Origin: Telmatactis stephensoni
Taxonomy: Eukaryota > Cnidaria > Anthozoa > Actiniaria > Isophelliidae
DNA: 64,000 nucleotides
Direction: 5' to 3'
Assembly: GCA_029948255.1 (NCBI GenBank)
Contig: JALIZF010001915.1
Location: forward strand, 248,001-312,000
Shown here: one piece after another, positions 47,508 through 59,418 of the stretch
Position numbering within the stretch: the first letter of the stretch is position 1
Layout of the letters: each line of letters opens with the position of its first letter
The notes under the pieces: generated by a model
Told to the model about the DNA's origin: nothing
Databases searched by the model: none
Seen by the model: only the letters and a program-made list of their open reading frames with translations
Translations under genes and position numbers: made by a program

Positions 47508-50500
47508 ATGAAGTTCACAGTGTTAGAAAGCAGTGGAAGATCGCATGAGTTTGTCTTTACAAGGGATAAACTCGGACAAGAAGTTTTAGATCGAGTAAGC
47601 GTCTATTTTTGTGGATTTAGGACGATCGCCTGTTTGTCAAAGAATTCAAACCCGATTTCCTTTCTTTCTCTTCTTCGTAGGTCTGTGATGAGATAGGAAT
47701 CAAGGAGAAGAATTATTTCGGTCTAAAACACAATGTTAATGATACAAGCGTTTGGCTGAATCTTAGGAATCCAGTTTTAACTCAGCTTCGACCTCATCTG
47801 CCAGGAAAACCCCATCGGCTACGACTGGAAGTCAAATTTTTTGTCGATCCACAAGAATTACAGCAAGAAGAAACAAGGTAAAAAGCTAACTAAAGCTGAT
47901 CAGACATGCAAAGAATATTCTGTGATCTATAGATAAAATAGCTTACTAGGGGTTATATATATTCCTTTCGTGAAATGAAGTTGACTAAGTTGGTAAACAC
48001 CTCTTCCAAAATTGTTTTCAGGCGACACTTCTACCTCTGTCTAAAATCGCAAATATCGGATGGAAAGTTCAATTTCAGACCAGAGAAGGCTGTGAAAGTT
48101 TGTGCTTTGATGGCACAAGCAGAATATGGCGATTACAGCAAGGGAAGAAAGCGTTACCCCGTATTTCTTTCACCTTGGCCTCAGCAAATAATGGAAGACG
48201 AAGTGACCAAAGCTCATGCAAGTCTAAAAGGGACAGCACCTAAAACCGCTCGAGATATGTTCTTGCAAGAAATGTCCAAAGAAGATCTATTCGATGCAGA
48301 GACGTTTAAAGCTAAAGCTGGGGGACAGAAAGTTGTAGTTGCTGTTGGGAGCTCTGGATTAAAGGTCTTCGAGAGGAAGCCTTATGGAGAACTAAAGCAA
48401 ACGTAAGTTGAAAACTTGTCATAAGTTATTTATTGGTTGTGATGCAGTTCTTGTCCAGAAATCGACTTTGAAAAATGAAACAATTTATTTTGTGATAACA
48501 ATCAGCAAAAACATTTTACGTGTTATTGTTAATTTTAAGTTAGCAAGTATCATGTTTCCATTGACTAAAGTCAATTAAATGTCACGCTTACAGTTGTATG
48601 TTGATTGTGATTGGCTGTTGACCCATGGCGTTATATGAAGACATGTGAAGTGGCTGGCCCTCTTATTGTGATTTCCATCTCAACCATGACCTTGTTTATT
48701 TCTAGGCTGAAGGGAATATTACCAGGGGGTTTTATATGTTAAGAGTACGCGATTAATTTTTTATTCACCTTATTCTTTCAAGCCCCTTCTATACAGTATA
48801 CCTCAATCCGTTGGTACATGGTTGAGTCAAGCTGTTTTCCCCTTCAAAATTAACGGCTTTTATATAACAAAATTACCATGCTGTCAGCATTTTTGCCTCT
48901 TCATTATCATCACAAAGCTATCATGCCTGGGCTAGTTGATGCAATATGGTTGTACAAGATTGTAAGAATCATTGTCAGAAACACAATGAACAATGCAAAT
49001 ATGCAAATAGGCTATTATTGAAATACTTTAGAGGCTATACAAACATGGGGTTTGCTTTCAATATGTCATGACAGCCAGCCAGATGAAAACAGATTTTCGA
49101 TTGTAATGGAAATTATATACTAAGTATAGACCATGACATAAGACTTTTCCTTTTTTTAGAAATTTATTATATTGGATTCAATTCCATTACTGACATTTGA
49201 AGTATCCACTATTCTTAATGGAAAAAAATGATAGTTATGTTTCCCATTGTTTGTTTGTTGTTTCTTTCTATCTTTCTACCATCCTTCCTTCTTTCCTCTC
49301 TTTCTTTCTAAAGTCCTTTCTTCCTTCCTTCATTCTTTCCTTCCTTCTTTTCTCTCCTAATTTCTTTCTTTCTATCTAGTAAGTTTCTTTCTTTTGCAGT
49401 CAGCTCTAAAGTTAAATTAATGTATATAGCTAAAATTCCCATCCTCAGATACCATAATTATGTAGCTTTCCCAGAGAGCAGGTTCCAAGATGGGACACTC
49501 ATGATTCTTCCCAAATGGGATGGGTGGGACCCCCCTTATGATCATGATCAGATCAGTATCCAACTATGAGGTGGGTCATCCCAGATTGGATCTTCATCTA
49601 ACATCCCAGATGTAGGTGGTCCGATCTTGATATTACCTTAGCTGAAATTGTTGAAATCCCACAATATGTCGTGCAAGATCCCGATAATCCCAGCCTAGAT
49701 AGTCAGAATCCAACCTTTCAATTTCACCTAAGGTATTGATCCTTATACCTTAAAAAGTTCACTGTGAACAAGTATATTTTCTCTATTTTAAACAGAAATT
49801 ATAATGCTATATACTTATATATTTTTTTCAGAATAACTTTTGAAAATATTGCCAAGATGAATTTATCAGAAGAGCGACTCATCATTGTAATGAAACGTGC
49901 CTTCCAAGAAAGCCGTTATAACTTCATCCACTTCTTCCTACCAAACAGCGAAGGAGCAAAAGCTATGCACAAAGCTGTTTTAGAGCATCAGTTATTTTTC
50001 TACTCTTCCAAAGTTCGTAAGTCAGTAGTTGATCATTATCTTTTATCTATGCCATGCTGGGCTTTGCCTGCAAAGTGGTTTACCAAAATCCCATCTAAGG
50101 AGCTCTACCATTTAGATGTCAAGTTAACAAGAAGGCAGTCATATGACCATCATTATGGAAGCATCATTGACTCATGTGATAAAGTTATCAAGCACGAATG
50201 GCTGCCAGAATGTGTTAAATGCAAGAAGGAGCAATCCAATACGTTGTTTTGCCCTTGTGGACATGTATTACTGTGTTCAAGCTGTGCAAAGGATGAAGCA
50301 TTCTGTCCTCTTTGCAGTGAGCCCATTACGGGAAGCCAAAGGATCTTCTATGCAATGGACATTAATGACAACGACTGGACATGTCAGATTTGTATGGATG
50401 ACATTGTGAACACTGCTTTCTGCCCATGTGGGCATGTGTACTGCTGCGAAGACTGTGCCAAAAACCTCACTCACTGTCCTCTTTGTAAGACTTTTGCTAT

Positions 50501-50561
50501 ATATGTACAACGTGTTCATGTAGTATTCCCACAAGAGGAAGATCTAGAATCCCACTGTTGA
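47508..50561 (+). CDS. MYLIP: MYLIP/IDOL-like E3 ubiquitin ligase with tandem RING fingers
   Basis: FERM-domain RING-type ubiquitin ligase. The vertebrate relative targets lipoprotein receptors and myosin regulatory light chain at the membrane. Four exons: 47508-47594, 47681-47877, 48022-48402, 49832-50561, all frame-consistent; 464 residues against 445 in human MYLIP. FERM spans about residues 1-330: F1 has SVWLNLRNP and KFFVDPQEL, F2 AEYGDYSKG, F3 ITFENIAK. RING-like module 1 (C349 to about 386) reads CVKCKKE..TLFCPCGHVLLC. Module 2 (C406 to about 442) reads CQICMDD..TAFCPCGHVYCC and is followed by VQRVHVVF, as after the human RING. Human MYLIP has one RING preceded by a linker, so module 1 looks like a duplication. 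Start fits human alignment (MKFTVLE). Confidence 0.9.
48403..49831 (+). other. MYLIP intron 3
   Basis: Long intron of 1.4 kb. Contains a pyrimidine-rich (CTTT)n tract at 49255-49395. No nested gene seen. Confidence 0.7.
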
Positions 50562-53520
50562 GTGTCTGTCTATGGAAATTACTAGTTTGAAGAAGTACCT
50601 TAACTATACCCTGTGAGCAGAGGTTAATATTTTCTAAATCCCTTCATGGATTAAGGGGAATAGTAATTAACCCCCTGCATGCTGCTGGCTTGTGTGATTT
50701 CCACATCATTCCACATGTCATGCAAAATTTCTTATTTAACATGCATGTATCTGTATACACCACTTGTGCAATTTTGAACTCTTTGAAATTCCCACAAATT
50801 CAAATTTATTCCAAATTAATTACACTCGAAACCATATGATTTCCTCATACAAAGATGATGATGTCATGATGATAGAAATGACATTTTGCTGACTTCATTT
50901 TCAATCATGCTCAACAGAGAATTTATGATCGTGATGGCTCGCTTTTGAGTAGAGGATCAGAAAAAATCTCTGCTCGCAGGGTAAACCGTAACCTATAAAG
51001 TATAAATGAATTACTGTTTACTGTCCAGCAAATATGCTGTTCAAATACAGATAGAAATATTATATAGCTCCTAGAAAAAATATTATATAGCTAGGGTGGG
51101 AGAGATTTTCTGCCATTAGATGCTAGAGTAATATGACAAGAAAATTAAGAGATCATGTAAAGTTAACAAAGAATATATTAGTGATCTTGTTGCCGCACGT
51201 TATCCTTGTCTGTATTGATGTGTACATTAAAGCAGAACTGTATGCTAAATATAAACATATTTAAGTTTTTCTTCTGAATTTTGAATCTATATTAAAAAAC
51301 ATTTAAGTTTTTAGTATTAGCTTCACGTATGGGAAAGAATTGAAATAACTTTCCATCCATGCATGAAAAGCCTCAAATTTGATGTTTTTACCATTCAATT
51401 AAGGACATTTCAATGATAGCATATCATATAACAACTACCACAATGCTTTGTCTACTTTCTTTTGTAAAAAAACATTAGTGCCAAGTGTTTTTATTATTTT
51501 CAAGAGGCCAGAATACAAATCAATTTGAATAAGAAAGAAAATTCATATAAGCATTCTAGCAGTTATAGTAAAATGACACCATCATGTAAAATTTAATGTC
51601 CTATATTGTTTTGGATTAAAGAGCCTCTGCAAGACACCTGTTTTTACTTGGAGCTCACAACTTGCTAAATATGTCCAATTTGAGGCTTTTTAGTACTGCA
51701 AGAAATTTATGATAACTTTTTTCAACATACTTGACATCATTATAAAAAGCTAAAAATACTTCGTTATTCTAAAAAAAGGAATATATTGAAGAAAACCTTT
51801 CCAAATTCTGATTACAAAGGACTCTAAACTGCTAAAAATAATTATTTTAAGCATCCAGTTCTCCTTTAAGTTGAGTAGATATAGAATGACTGTGAAAATG
51901 TTGTAATGTTGTGACAGCTAGTGTCAGTTTTATGACATTTATCACAGCATTGAAAATACCCTGTGAAAAATTGTTCAATTTTGATGTTTTTTTCCACAGC
52001 CATAATTGAAACTTTCAGTTGAAGATAATTGATACTTGGCATTTTTGATCTATTGATTATATTTAAATTTTGTCAGGATATGCTGATTACATTTTAATGG
52101 TACAAAAAACTAATTAGTTTCCAATACATCACTAGTCAACACATTTATAGACAAAATATATTTGATATTTTTGCATAATTGCCAACTGAATTTAAAATAC
52201 ATTTGATCTGACATGCAAGCACATTAGCTAAAAAAGATACAAGATTACAAATTATGTTCTCAAGGTGTTTCAGTTCATGAGTTACATATGATATATACAT
52301 AAAAGAGAATTTAAGTTAAAGTTATTTATATTCAAAAGTAGGTTGTTTGTAGTTATGTAAAAACAAGAGAATATATTCATATAAAGTACTAACATATTGT
52401 CACATTCATGAAACATCAGTGTTACAGTATATTAAAGTATTTAAGATACTGTAGGAAATGCATAATGAAATAATCTTTAGTTTTGTATTGTAGTCTGACT
52501 TGTAGACGTTAATTAACATAGTGTGCGCCCAAAAAGAAATGAAATTAAAAGGAAATAGCTTATAACATTGGCTTTTCTTCTTCTTTATCCACTATGCAAT
52601 GTTCGTACATTTAAGGTAATTTTAGACTGCAAGCAGCCCCTCCTTGTCCAGAATCAGTAAAAGCGAGCACCAGGAATACCTGGACAAGTGAAGAATGGGG
52701 GTGAGTAGGGGAGGGGACCCTTGCTACTGCACATCACCAAAGCTATTATTGCATAAAACTGCCTAAGACCCCCTACCCCATCCAGCTTGAAACCCAATCT
52801 TAAACCCCATCCCACTAGCTCCCACATGAAAGAATGACGCTTCAACTGAGACAACCAGGCCTAATCAATATAGTTCTTTGTTGGACAATGCAAGGCTAAT
52901 TGAAGAGTTGCCGATTAATTAACATGGCTTAAGTGATTTCAAGGTGATTTCTCTATCAGTTTTCTTATTCTCCAAAATGCTGTAGTTGCTGGACTTCCCA
53001 ATCGTAAAATATCTCTGGGCATATTGCAACCAAAAGTCACTTAATTACTAGGCCATTTTCATGGGCACCCCTCCACAATTTGGCTCAAAACCTCAGAAAT
53101 GTATACAGACTCCCATTTATTTTGTACTAAATTTAGGGATGAACTTGTTAATACAATTCCAGTAAATTATAATGCTTCTACTTTTTGTTAAAATACATTT
53201 TAGACACCTAGCTACGTACCACTTCACAAATTAAGATATCCACTCGTACAAATTAACCACTCTATTACGTATACATTTTCTGCTGACGAAGCAAACTTGA
53301 CAGACACCAATTAAAGCATTAATTACAAAAGATAAAATTACTATTTCTATGTAGATTCATTTATAATAGTGCAGTCACTTTGCAATCTTATAAGGAGAAA
53401 AAAGTTAAAATAACAATTAATTACTAAAAGTTAAATATAAATACATTATATTGGCTTTCGAACAATTATTAAAATAACCATTACATTATTTAACTCAGTC
53501 TATTTATTATTAGTATTCAC
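50562..53520. other. MYLIP 3' UTR and gene-free interval
   Basis: AT-rich, no exon recognised on either strand. The first kilobase probably includes the MYLIP 3' UTR. The frame at 52654-52854 (minus) has no motif. Confidence 0.45.
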
Positions 53521-53525
53521 CAACA

Positions 53526-53812
53526 TAAGGGCTATTCAAATCCTGCATTCTGATTGGCTCCCTAACCTTGGGCTATTGGTGATAGCCCGAGTTGAGAGGA
53601 AGCGCGAGTAATAATATCAATAAAACATTTTTCTCTCTTTGTTTTGTTTAGTACGTCTCATTCACCTTTGGCCCAATATGTTGGTGAATACTAAAACAAT
53701 TAGACCTCTCGGCCTCATGGACTACGAGTTTGAATAGCCCATTCGGCCTACGGCCTCATGGGCTATTGACTCGTAGTCCATTCGGCCTCGAGGTCTAATT
53801 GTTAAATAGTTA
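53526..53812. mobile_element. Inverted-repeat element with internal hairpin
   Basis: A hairpin at 53695-53803 has arms AACAATTAGACCTCTCGGCC / GGCCTCGAGGTCTAATTGTT and TGAATAGCCC / GGGCTATTGA. CATTCTGATTGGCTCCCTAA and GGGCTATTGGTGATAGCCCG lie to the left. GGGCTATT recurs four times. Outer limits uncertain. Confidence 0.6.
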
Positions 53813-54090
53813 CATATTGACAGTTCTTTTATATTGTTCAAAGGTTTTAGTGTATGAGCCCCAGAAAATATCCATACCCTACCATTAACAGAATTGGAAA
53901 TCCAGAAGGGGAGGGGAGTTGGAAGGGGATGTCGGATAACAAAATTACACTGGTGTTTGTATAGAAGGAAATAAAAATATTTGAAGTTCCAGGAAGTAGG
54001 GGATACATTTAAAAATTCCTTCTATGGTGGGATATGGATATTTTCTGGAACCACACAATATTAATTTTCAGATTGCATCTCAAGTATGTT

Positions 54091-54253
54091 TACAGTATGA
54101 CTACTCCAACCAAGGCCATGCACCCAAACAAATTTGCATGTAAATTATCCAATCACGATTCAGTATATGAACAATAGAATCTCTACAAATATTTAATAGT
54201 TCACTTAAAGTGAAAATTGTTTGGGTGGCCTTGGTTGGGGTAGTCGCACTGTA
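54091..54253. mobile_element. MITE with ACTACTCCAACCAAGGCCA ends
   Basis: TACAGTATGACTACTCCAAC then CAAGGCCATGCACCCAAAC at the left is matched by GTTTGGGTGGCCTTGGTTGG then GGTAGTCGCACTGTA at the right. Flanked by TTA/TAA, possibly the target-site duplication. Confidence 0.85.
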
Positions 54254-54621
54254 ATTAATAATAATAATAAATTGTGATATAAATACATGTATGTATAAGT
54301 TGGTTCAAATAGCAGATCAATCAAAAAATTTCATACTTTCCTAACACAGTGCTTTTTATCATTTCTGTTTTTTTCCATCAATTATTGTAATATATAGTAG
54401 TCAACACTATTTTCTAGCAAGTAAAAAATGCAGGCAGTTTGATGTTTTTAATTTAAAATGCATATCCAGTATTAAAGTTTTCCCCATTTTATATATACAT
54501 TGTAACTTTGAAGAGGTTGAAACAATATATTGTAGAGGATACAATATATTCATGTCACAGACCAAGCCAATATCCAACACTGGGTCAAGTTTACACAGGA
54601 AGTTCACCGGTGGTGGGGTGT

Positions 54622-54652
<31 letters not shown>

Positions 54653-55660
54653 GAGGAAGGGGGTACTCTTTCCAGTTTTGGGTAGAGACGTGCCACTGAG
54701 CCCCTCAAACCCTGACCCTGTTCCAGAGCAAGATTTCCAAAATCAATACCCTGTTCCAGAGTGAATACTCTAAAACAATACCCTGTCCCAAAAAGGCATA
54801 AAAACAAACTAGTTTTGATCTAAGCTGTGCTTCATAATTGTACATACTAGGTCTAATGGTGGCTGCTACATGTGTGTATGTAAATTTGTATGTAAATGTG
54901 CAACTGTCTCGTAATGAGAGCACCCATGTATACCCCAAACTCATGCTGAGCTGCGCCCTTCACAAATTTAATTAGCACTTGTGCTGTAAGGAAGGGTGAT
55001 GACCTACACCAAATTTTGGATTTTAACATCAAGTTCTTTACTCTGGTTTTCTGACTCATTTCATTCTGTAAAAGTTGTGTAGTTATATAGTCGAACTTTG
55101 TAAAATAGGTACTTTGTTCTAGAGAGTGTTAACGATTTTATAGACCCTGTTCCAGAGTAAAACTGCTGAAAACCATGACCTGTTTGGTAGTATGTATAGT
55201 ACCCATATAGCGAGTATAGGGGAGTACCCCCAGGGAAGCTCAACCCATTTTCATGTCATTAAAATCCATATAAAAATACAAAATTGTTTAAAACAGTTAA
55301 TTGTTTATAATTTGTCAACCTATTCAAAGTTATATGCAAAAGAGGAAAAAATGTTGTGATTGGCACTTTAAAAATTACAATTCTCTGTAGTTTACTTGTA
55401 AATGCTGATTGGAGTGTAAAAATCGTATGTAAGATTGAGTCCAAATAATGCTTTGTTCTTAAAAGTAAATTACAACTTTAATTAAATGAACATACATGTA
55501 CCAGCCTACACTGAAATTTAAAGTACAAAAATGTAAAAATACTATTTCTTTGAGACCTGCACACCAAGTTTAAAATATTGCAATTATATAATAATATATG
55601 TGGTGAAGTATTTTTAAAAATTCTATTCCCATTCCATAAAATGTAAACCCTAGTATAATA
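54254..55660. other. Region 3' of the UCP gene
   Basis: No exon. A (GT)n(G)n tract at 54617-54660 and degenerate copies of CCCTGTTCCAGAGTGAATAC (54715-54790, 55145-55165) are present. Presumed end of the UCP 3' UTR near 55.6 kb. Confidence 0.45.
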
Positions 55661-58600
55661 TTACTGTCCTTGAGCAACTTTTTTCAATTTAAAGAAAAGC
55701 CTTTGTAGTTGTTCATATGACATGAACATCACAATGTTCCAAGCTCCTAGTCGAATAAAATTGGGTGTGAAACTGTGGAAAGAATGAAATGCATGCAGAT
55801 TTTAGTAAAAAATCTGAAAATGGTTTGGGATGTCTTTTTTGTCACTGGACTTTTGTTTTCTAGCGGAATGGCTTGCTAGCATTGAAATGGCTTACCAGCA
55901 TTAAAATGGCTTGCCAGCATTAAAATGGCTTGTTAGTATTGAAATGGCTTGTTAGTATTGAAATGGCTTGCCAGCATTGAAATGGCTTGCTAGCATTGAA
56001 ATGGCTAATTGCTAGCATTGAAATGCCTAGTTGACAGCATTGAAATGGCTTGCTAGCATTGAAATGGCTTGCCAGCACCAAAATGGCTTGCCAGCATCAA
56101 AATGGTTTGCCAGCATTAAAATGGCTTACCAGCATTGAAATGGCTTGCCAGCATTGAAATGGCTTGCTAGCATTGAAATGGTTTGCTAGCATTAAAATGG
56201 CTTGTTACCGGTATTGAAATGGCTTGCCAGCATTGAAATGGCTTGCTAGCATTGAAATGGCTTGACAGCAGTGAAATAGCTAGTTGTCAGCAGTGAAATG
56301 GCTAGTTGTCAGCAGTGAAATGGCTAGTTGACAGCAGTGAAATGGCTTAAGTTGACAGCAGTGAAATAGTTTGATTAGCAAATGGCTTGCTAGCATTGAA
56401 ATGGCTTGCTAGCACTGAAATGGCTTGCTAGCATTGAAATGGCTTGACAGCATTGAAATGACTAGTACTGTTGTCAGCAGTGAAATGGCTAGTTGACAGC
56501 AGTGAAATGGCTAGTTGACAGCAGTGAAATGGCTAGTTGACAGCAGTGAAATAGTTTGATTAGCAAATGTTATGAATTCTTACCCTTTGTAATAGGCTGT
56601 TATTCCATTATGTTTTAACAACTGTACAGCACAATCTATTCCACTTTTATAGGTATTAGGAGGAGAATTCATGTATCGTGTCTTCACAACATCAACAGGT
56701 GAAGCAATACATGTTGTTGCAAAACCAGCACCAAATGCAGACACAAAATGCAATGGATACTCATCAGCCATCCACTTGCGCCGCAAAAAGAACCCTTTAA
56801 TTGAGTCATACACCACCAACTCTGATGCATTAACAGTGCACAATCTTGCCATATTTGGAAATATACCCTTCCATAATCCTCTGATGCCTTCATTTCGTGC
56901 AATTATCCCATATGTTACCATGGTACCAGAGCTATATCTACCAGCATCAGCTTGGAAGCGAATCTTTACCACCTCTGTTGGCTGGGCAACAGCAACTGCC
57001 ATGATACCAGTAGTAATACTTGCAGCAATTTTCTTGAAAACTTTAGGGTTGTTGATGTCTTCATCACCATACATTTTCTTGACGGAATCATATAAACCAA
57101 TTCTGATGCTTGCAAAGCAGAGCTGACGATGGACACCAGGGACAAGGCCTTTGTACATTGTTTTAATGCCTTCTGTTTTGGCAAGGGTATACATGGTTCC
57201 AAACATACCACGATACTTAACGCCTGGGTTATCCGTTTTGATGTTTGAAGCAATGTTGGACATCACTGTATGTTCCCCTGGATCTGATGATATATATTAA
57301 AAAACTATTATTATCATTATTATTAGAAATCACGATGGTTACATAGCATTATATTTTAATGTCCAAAAAGACCATGCCAAAAAAAGTCAATCTACATGCA
57401 TAAAAAAATCAATCTACATAAGTTGCGGCAAAGTTAATAAAACCTGAGATGGTTATCACAAACCCAGCTACATTCATTGTTTTATCTTTTTGTTCACAGT
57501 CTTTTTCCTACTGTGACTTTGCAATTAACACAAAAGCATTCCTGACATATATATCAGACAATTAGCCAATGAAAACATTTAGATTATGTCAATAGATCAT
57601 AATATATGAAGATAAGCCAAAGATTAATTGTGCACAGTCCAGGCCTTACACAACCACAGGTAGCCCAAGCTCTGTGTCAGTGAACTATAAGAGAATGTAT
57701 GGGGTTTTTCAATACAACATTTTCAATAGAAATAAAAAAACTCAGTCTTGGTATTTTAAAAATATCTGCTTAAGTGAGGTTAAGTCACAAGAGGAGTTCC
57801 AAGTGTACTTACAACATTCAACATCCTGCAATGATTCATATAACTGCCCTCTTTCCAATAAGCACCCCCTCTTGAATAGGCACCCCCACCTCTCTACTGC
57901 CATTTTTGAAATCAATACTCCCTCCAGAACAAATGCCCCTCCCCTCCCTTCCCTCTTTCTTTTCAAACTGATGGTGCTACCGTATATAGGGCATATCATG
58001 TAATAACAAAAGCTACATGAAAATGGTTTTGTTGCTAAACCCCCATTGAGATGCTGGGGCTAAAGTCCATGGGGATGCTGGGGCAAAATCTTCAACATAC
58101 AAGTACATATGACTCTGTTTTACCCTGTAATCCCTGTTTCAGTTCTTGGAAAAGTGGTATTTTCTCCCAAAATTGGCAATCCCTTCCAAATAAGTGCCAA
58201 CTCTCTACACTTTAATATTAAATATGCACTCTGGGTGCTTATTCAAATCCTGATTGCTTTCATGCAAGGCTATCCTAGCTCCCTTATACCATCTGGCACC
58301 CGCTATATCCAGGCTAATTAAACTGATCGATGATAAAAATGAAACCGAAACCAAAAGTATTAATAGGGATGGCATAAGAATTTCGGTGACTTTCTGGATG
58401 GTTTGAAGGCTATAATGCAATGTATAAATAACGGAACTGTCGAAGAACTGTTTTCTTCACCAAACGTTTATTTCCAAACGCTAAAATGCAGACAAGTTTA
58501 CATGTGGTGTTTCCAGGTCAAGTGGTCACAACGAGAACAAACAAAGAAGAACATAACGTGAACTCAAACCGATAGTCTTCATGGAACCGATGCGAGTTGT

Positions 58601-59418
58601 TGGCAGCGACAACATTCAAATGGTATCTTTTCTTTATTGTTACTGTATAACCCGGGAAATTTGTACTCGAAAATTTGTACGCTCAAGTTATTCCCCAATA
58701 TGGTTCCCCAATACTTATAAATCCTACTGCCAGGTACCATGTTTTCAGTCGTATTTATATTGCGTAAACTTTTAATTTGCACTCAAGTATTAATTATAGG
58801 ACAGTAAAAAATGTCGTAATAGTAGATATTTATCGCCAATTTTAAACGTTTTACAGGAAAGGCACTTTAATGGCTTTTTAGACGTTATTTTGTTTTCGCG
58901 GTATGGCCATTAATTGTACCACAAAGTTCGGAACCAAAAGTTCCAAACCAAACGGACAGCAACGTGTTCATAACTATAACCAAAACACTCTATCACGTTA
59001 AATAAACGATTTTTTAGTTCAAAACTTTCCTGGAAATCAACCTGGTCAAGATCAGTGCGGAAATTGATTGTAATTCGATGAATCTCAAGTATTAAACAAG
59101 ATGCAAATTATATTACACGAAGCATAAAAAGTGTTTTGACTCCACGTCGTTTTGTGACGCGTCCCTACATACAGTCAGTGTTGTTGTTTTGATAAGTAAG
59201 TTGAGTTTAAGTTTAAGTTATCTATGGTACAAACCATATATCATAGTTTCACAAGTAAGGCTAATAATATATTATGGAACTACCAGTTTACCTGCAAGCG
59301 AACTTTGGCAGTGTCGATAGGGATGGTAGCTGCCTCTGCTATAGAAGCCGCGAGGCCAGCACTTACGAAACTTCATAAGAACACTAGGCTGTTCACCCGA
59401 GGTGGGACTTGTCCTCAT
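55661..59418 (-). CDS. UCP2: Mitochondrial uncoupling protein, UCP2 type
   Basis: Inner-membrane carrier of the SLC25 family that dissipates the proton gradient or moves C4 metabolites. Exons on the minus strand: 59418-59292, 57283-56584, 55772-55661; 939 coding bases, 312 residues if read literally, close to the family's usual 300-310. Carrier signatures: PTEVVKIR and PVDVVKTR in the second exon; the first, PIDTAKVR, appears in exon 1 only in a different frame. The UCP2-like context is clear: [37 protein letters not shown], and [13 protein letters not shown] in the last exon. Relative to the family, exon 1 has one extra base in TTT (about 59369) and exon 2 one missing base in GGGG (57275-57278). 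Read literally these compensate and replace about 30 residues of helix 1. A large minisatellite fills intron 2. Confidence 0.85.
55865..56575. repeat. Minisatellite of about 20-bp units, about 700 bp, in UCP intron 2
   Basis: About 34 units of the type AATGGCTTGCTAGCATTGA, with variants (CCAGC, AGTTGACAGCAGTG). A higher-order block ending GAAATAGTTTGATTAGCAAATG occurs twice (56355-56385 and 56547-56570). It abuts the splice donor at 56583 of the UCP exon, leaving under 15 bp of non-repeat intron. Confidence 0.95.
57284..59291 (-). other. UCP intron 1
   Basis: About 2 kb. No coding exon is needed between the first exon (ending RLQ in the family frame) and the next (starting IQG). Contains short tandem CCCCATTGAGATGCTGGGGC / TGGGGATGCTGGGGC at 58040-58085. 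No nested gene supported; frames at 57674-58420 lack motifs. Confidence 0.6.

Noticed and set aside
56671..57126. 151-codon plus-strand frame
   Set aside because: It is the antisense of the main UCP exon, which has clear carrier motifs on the minus strand.
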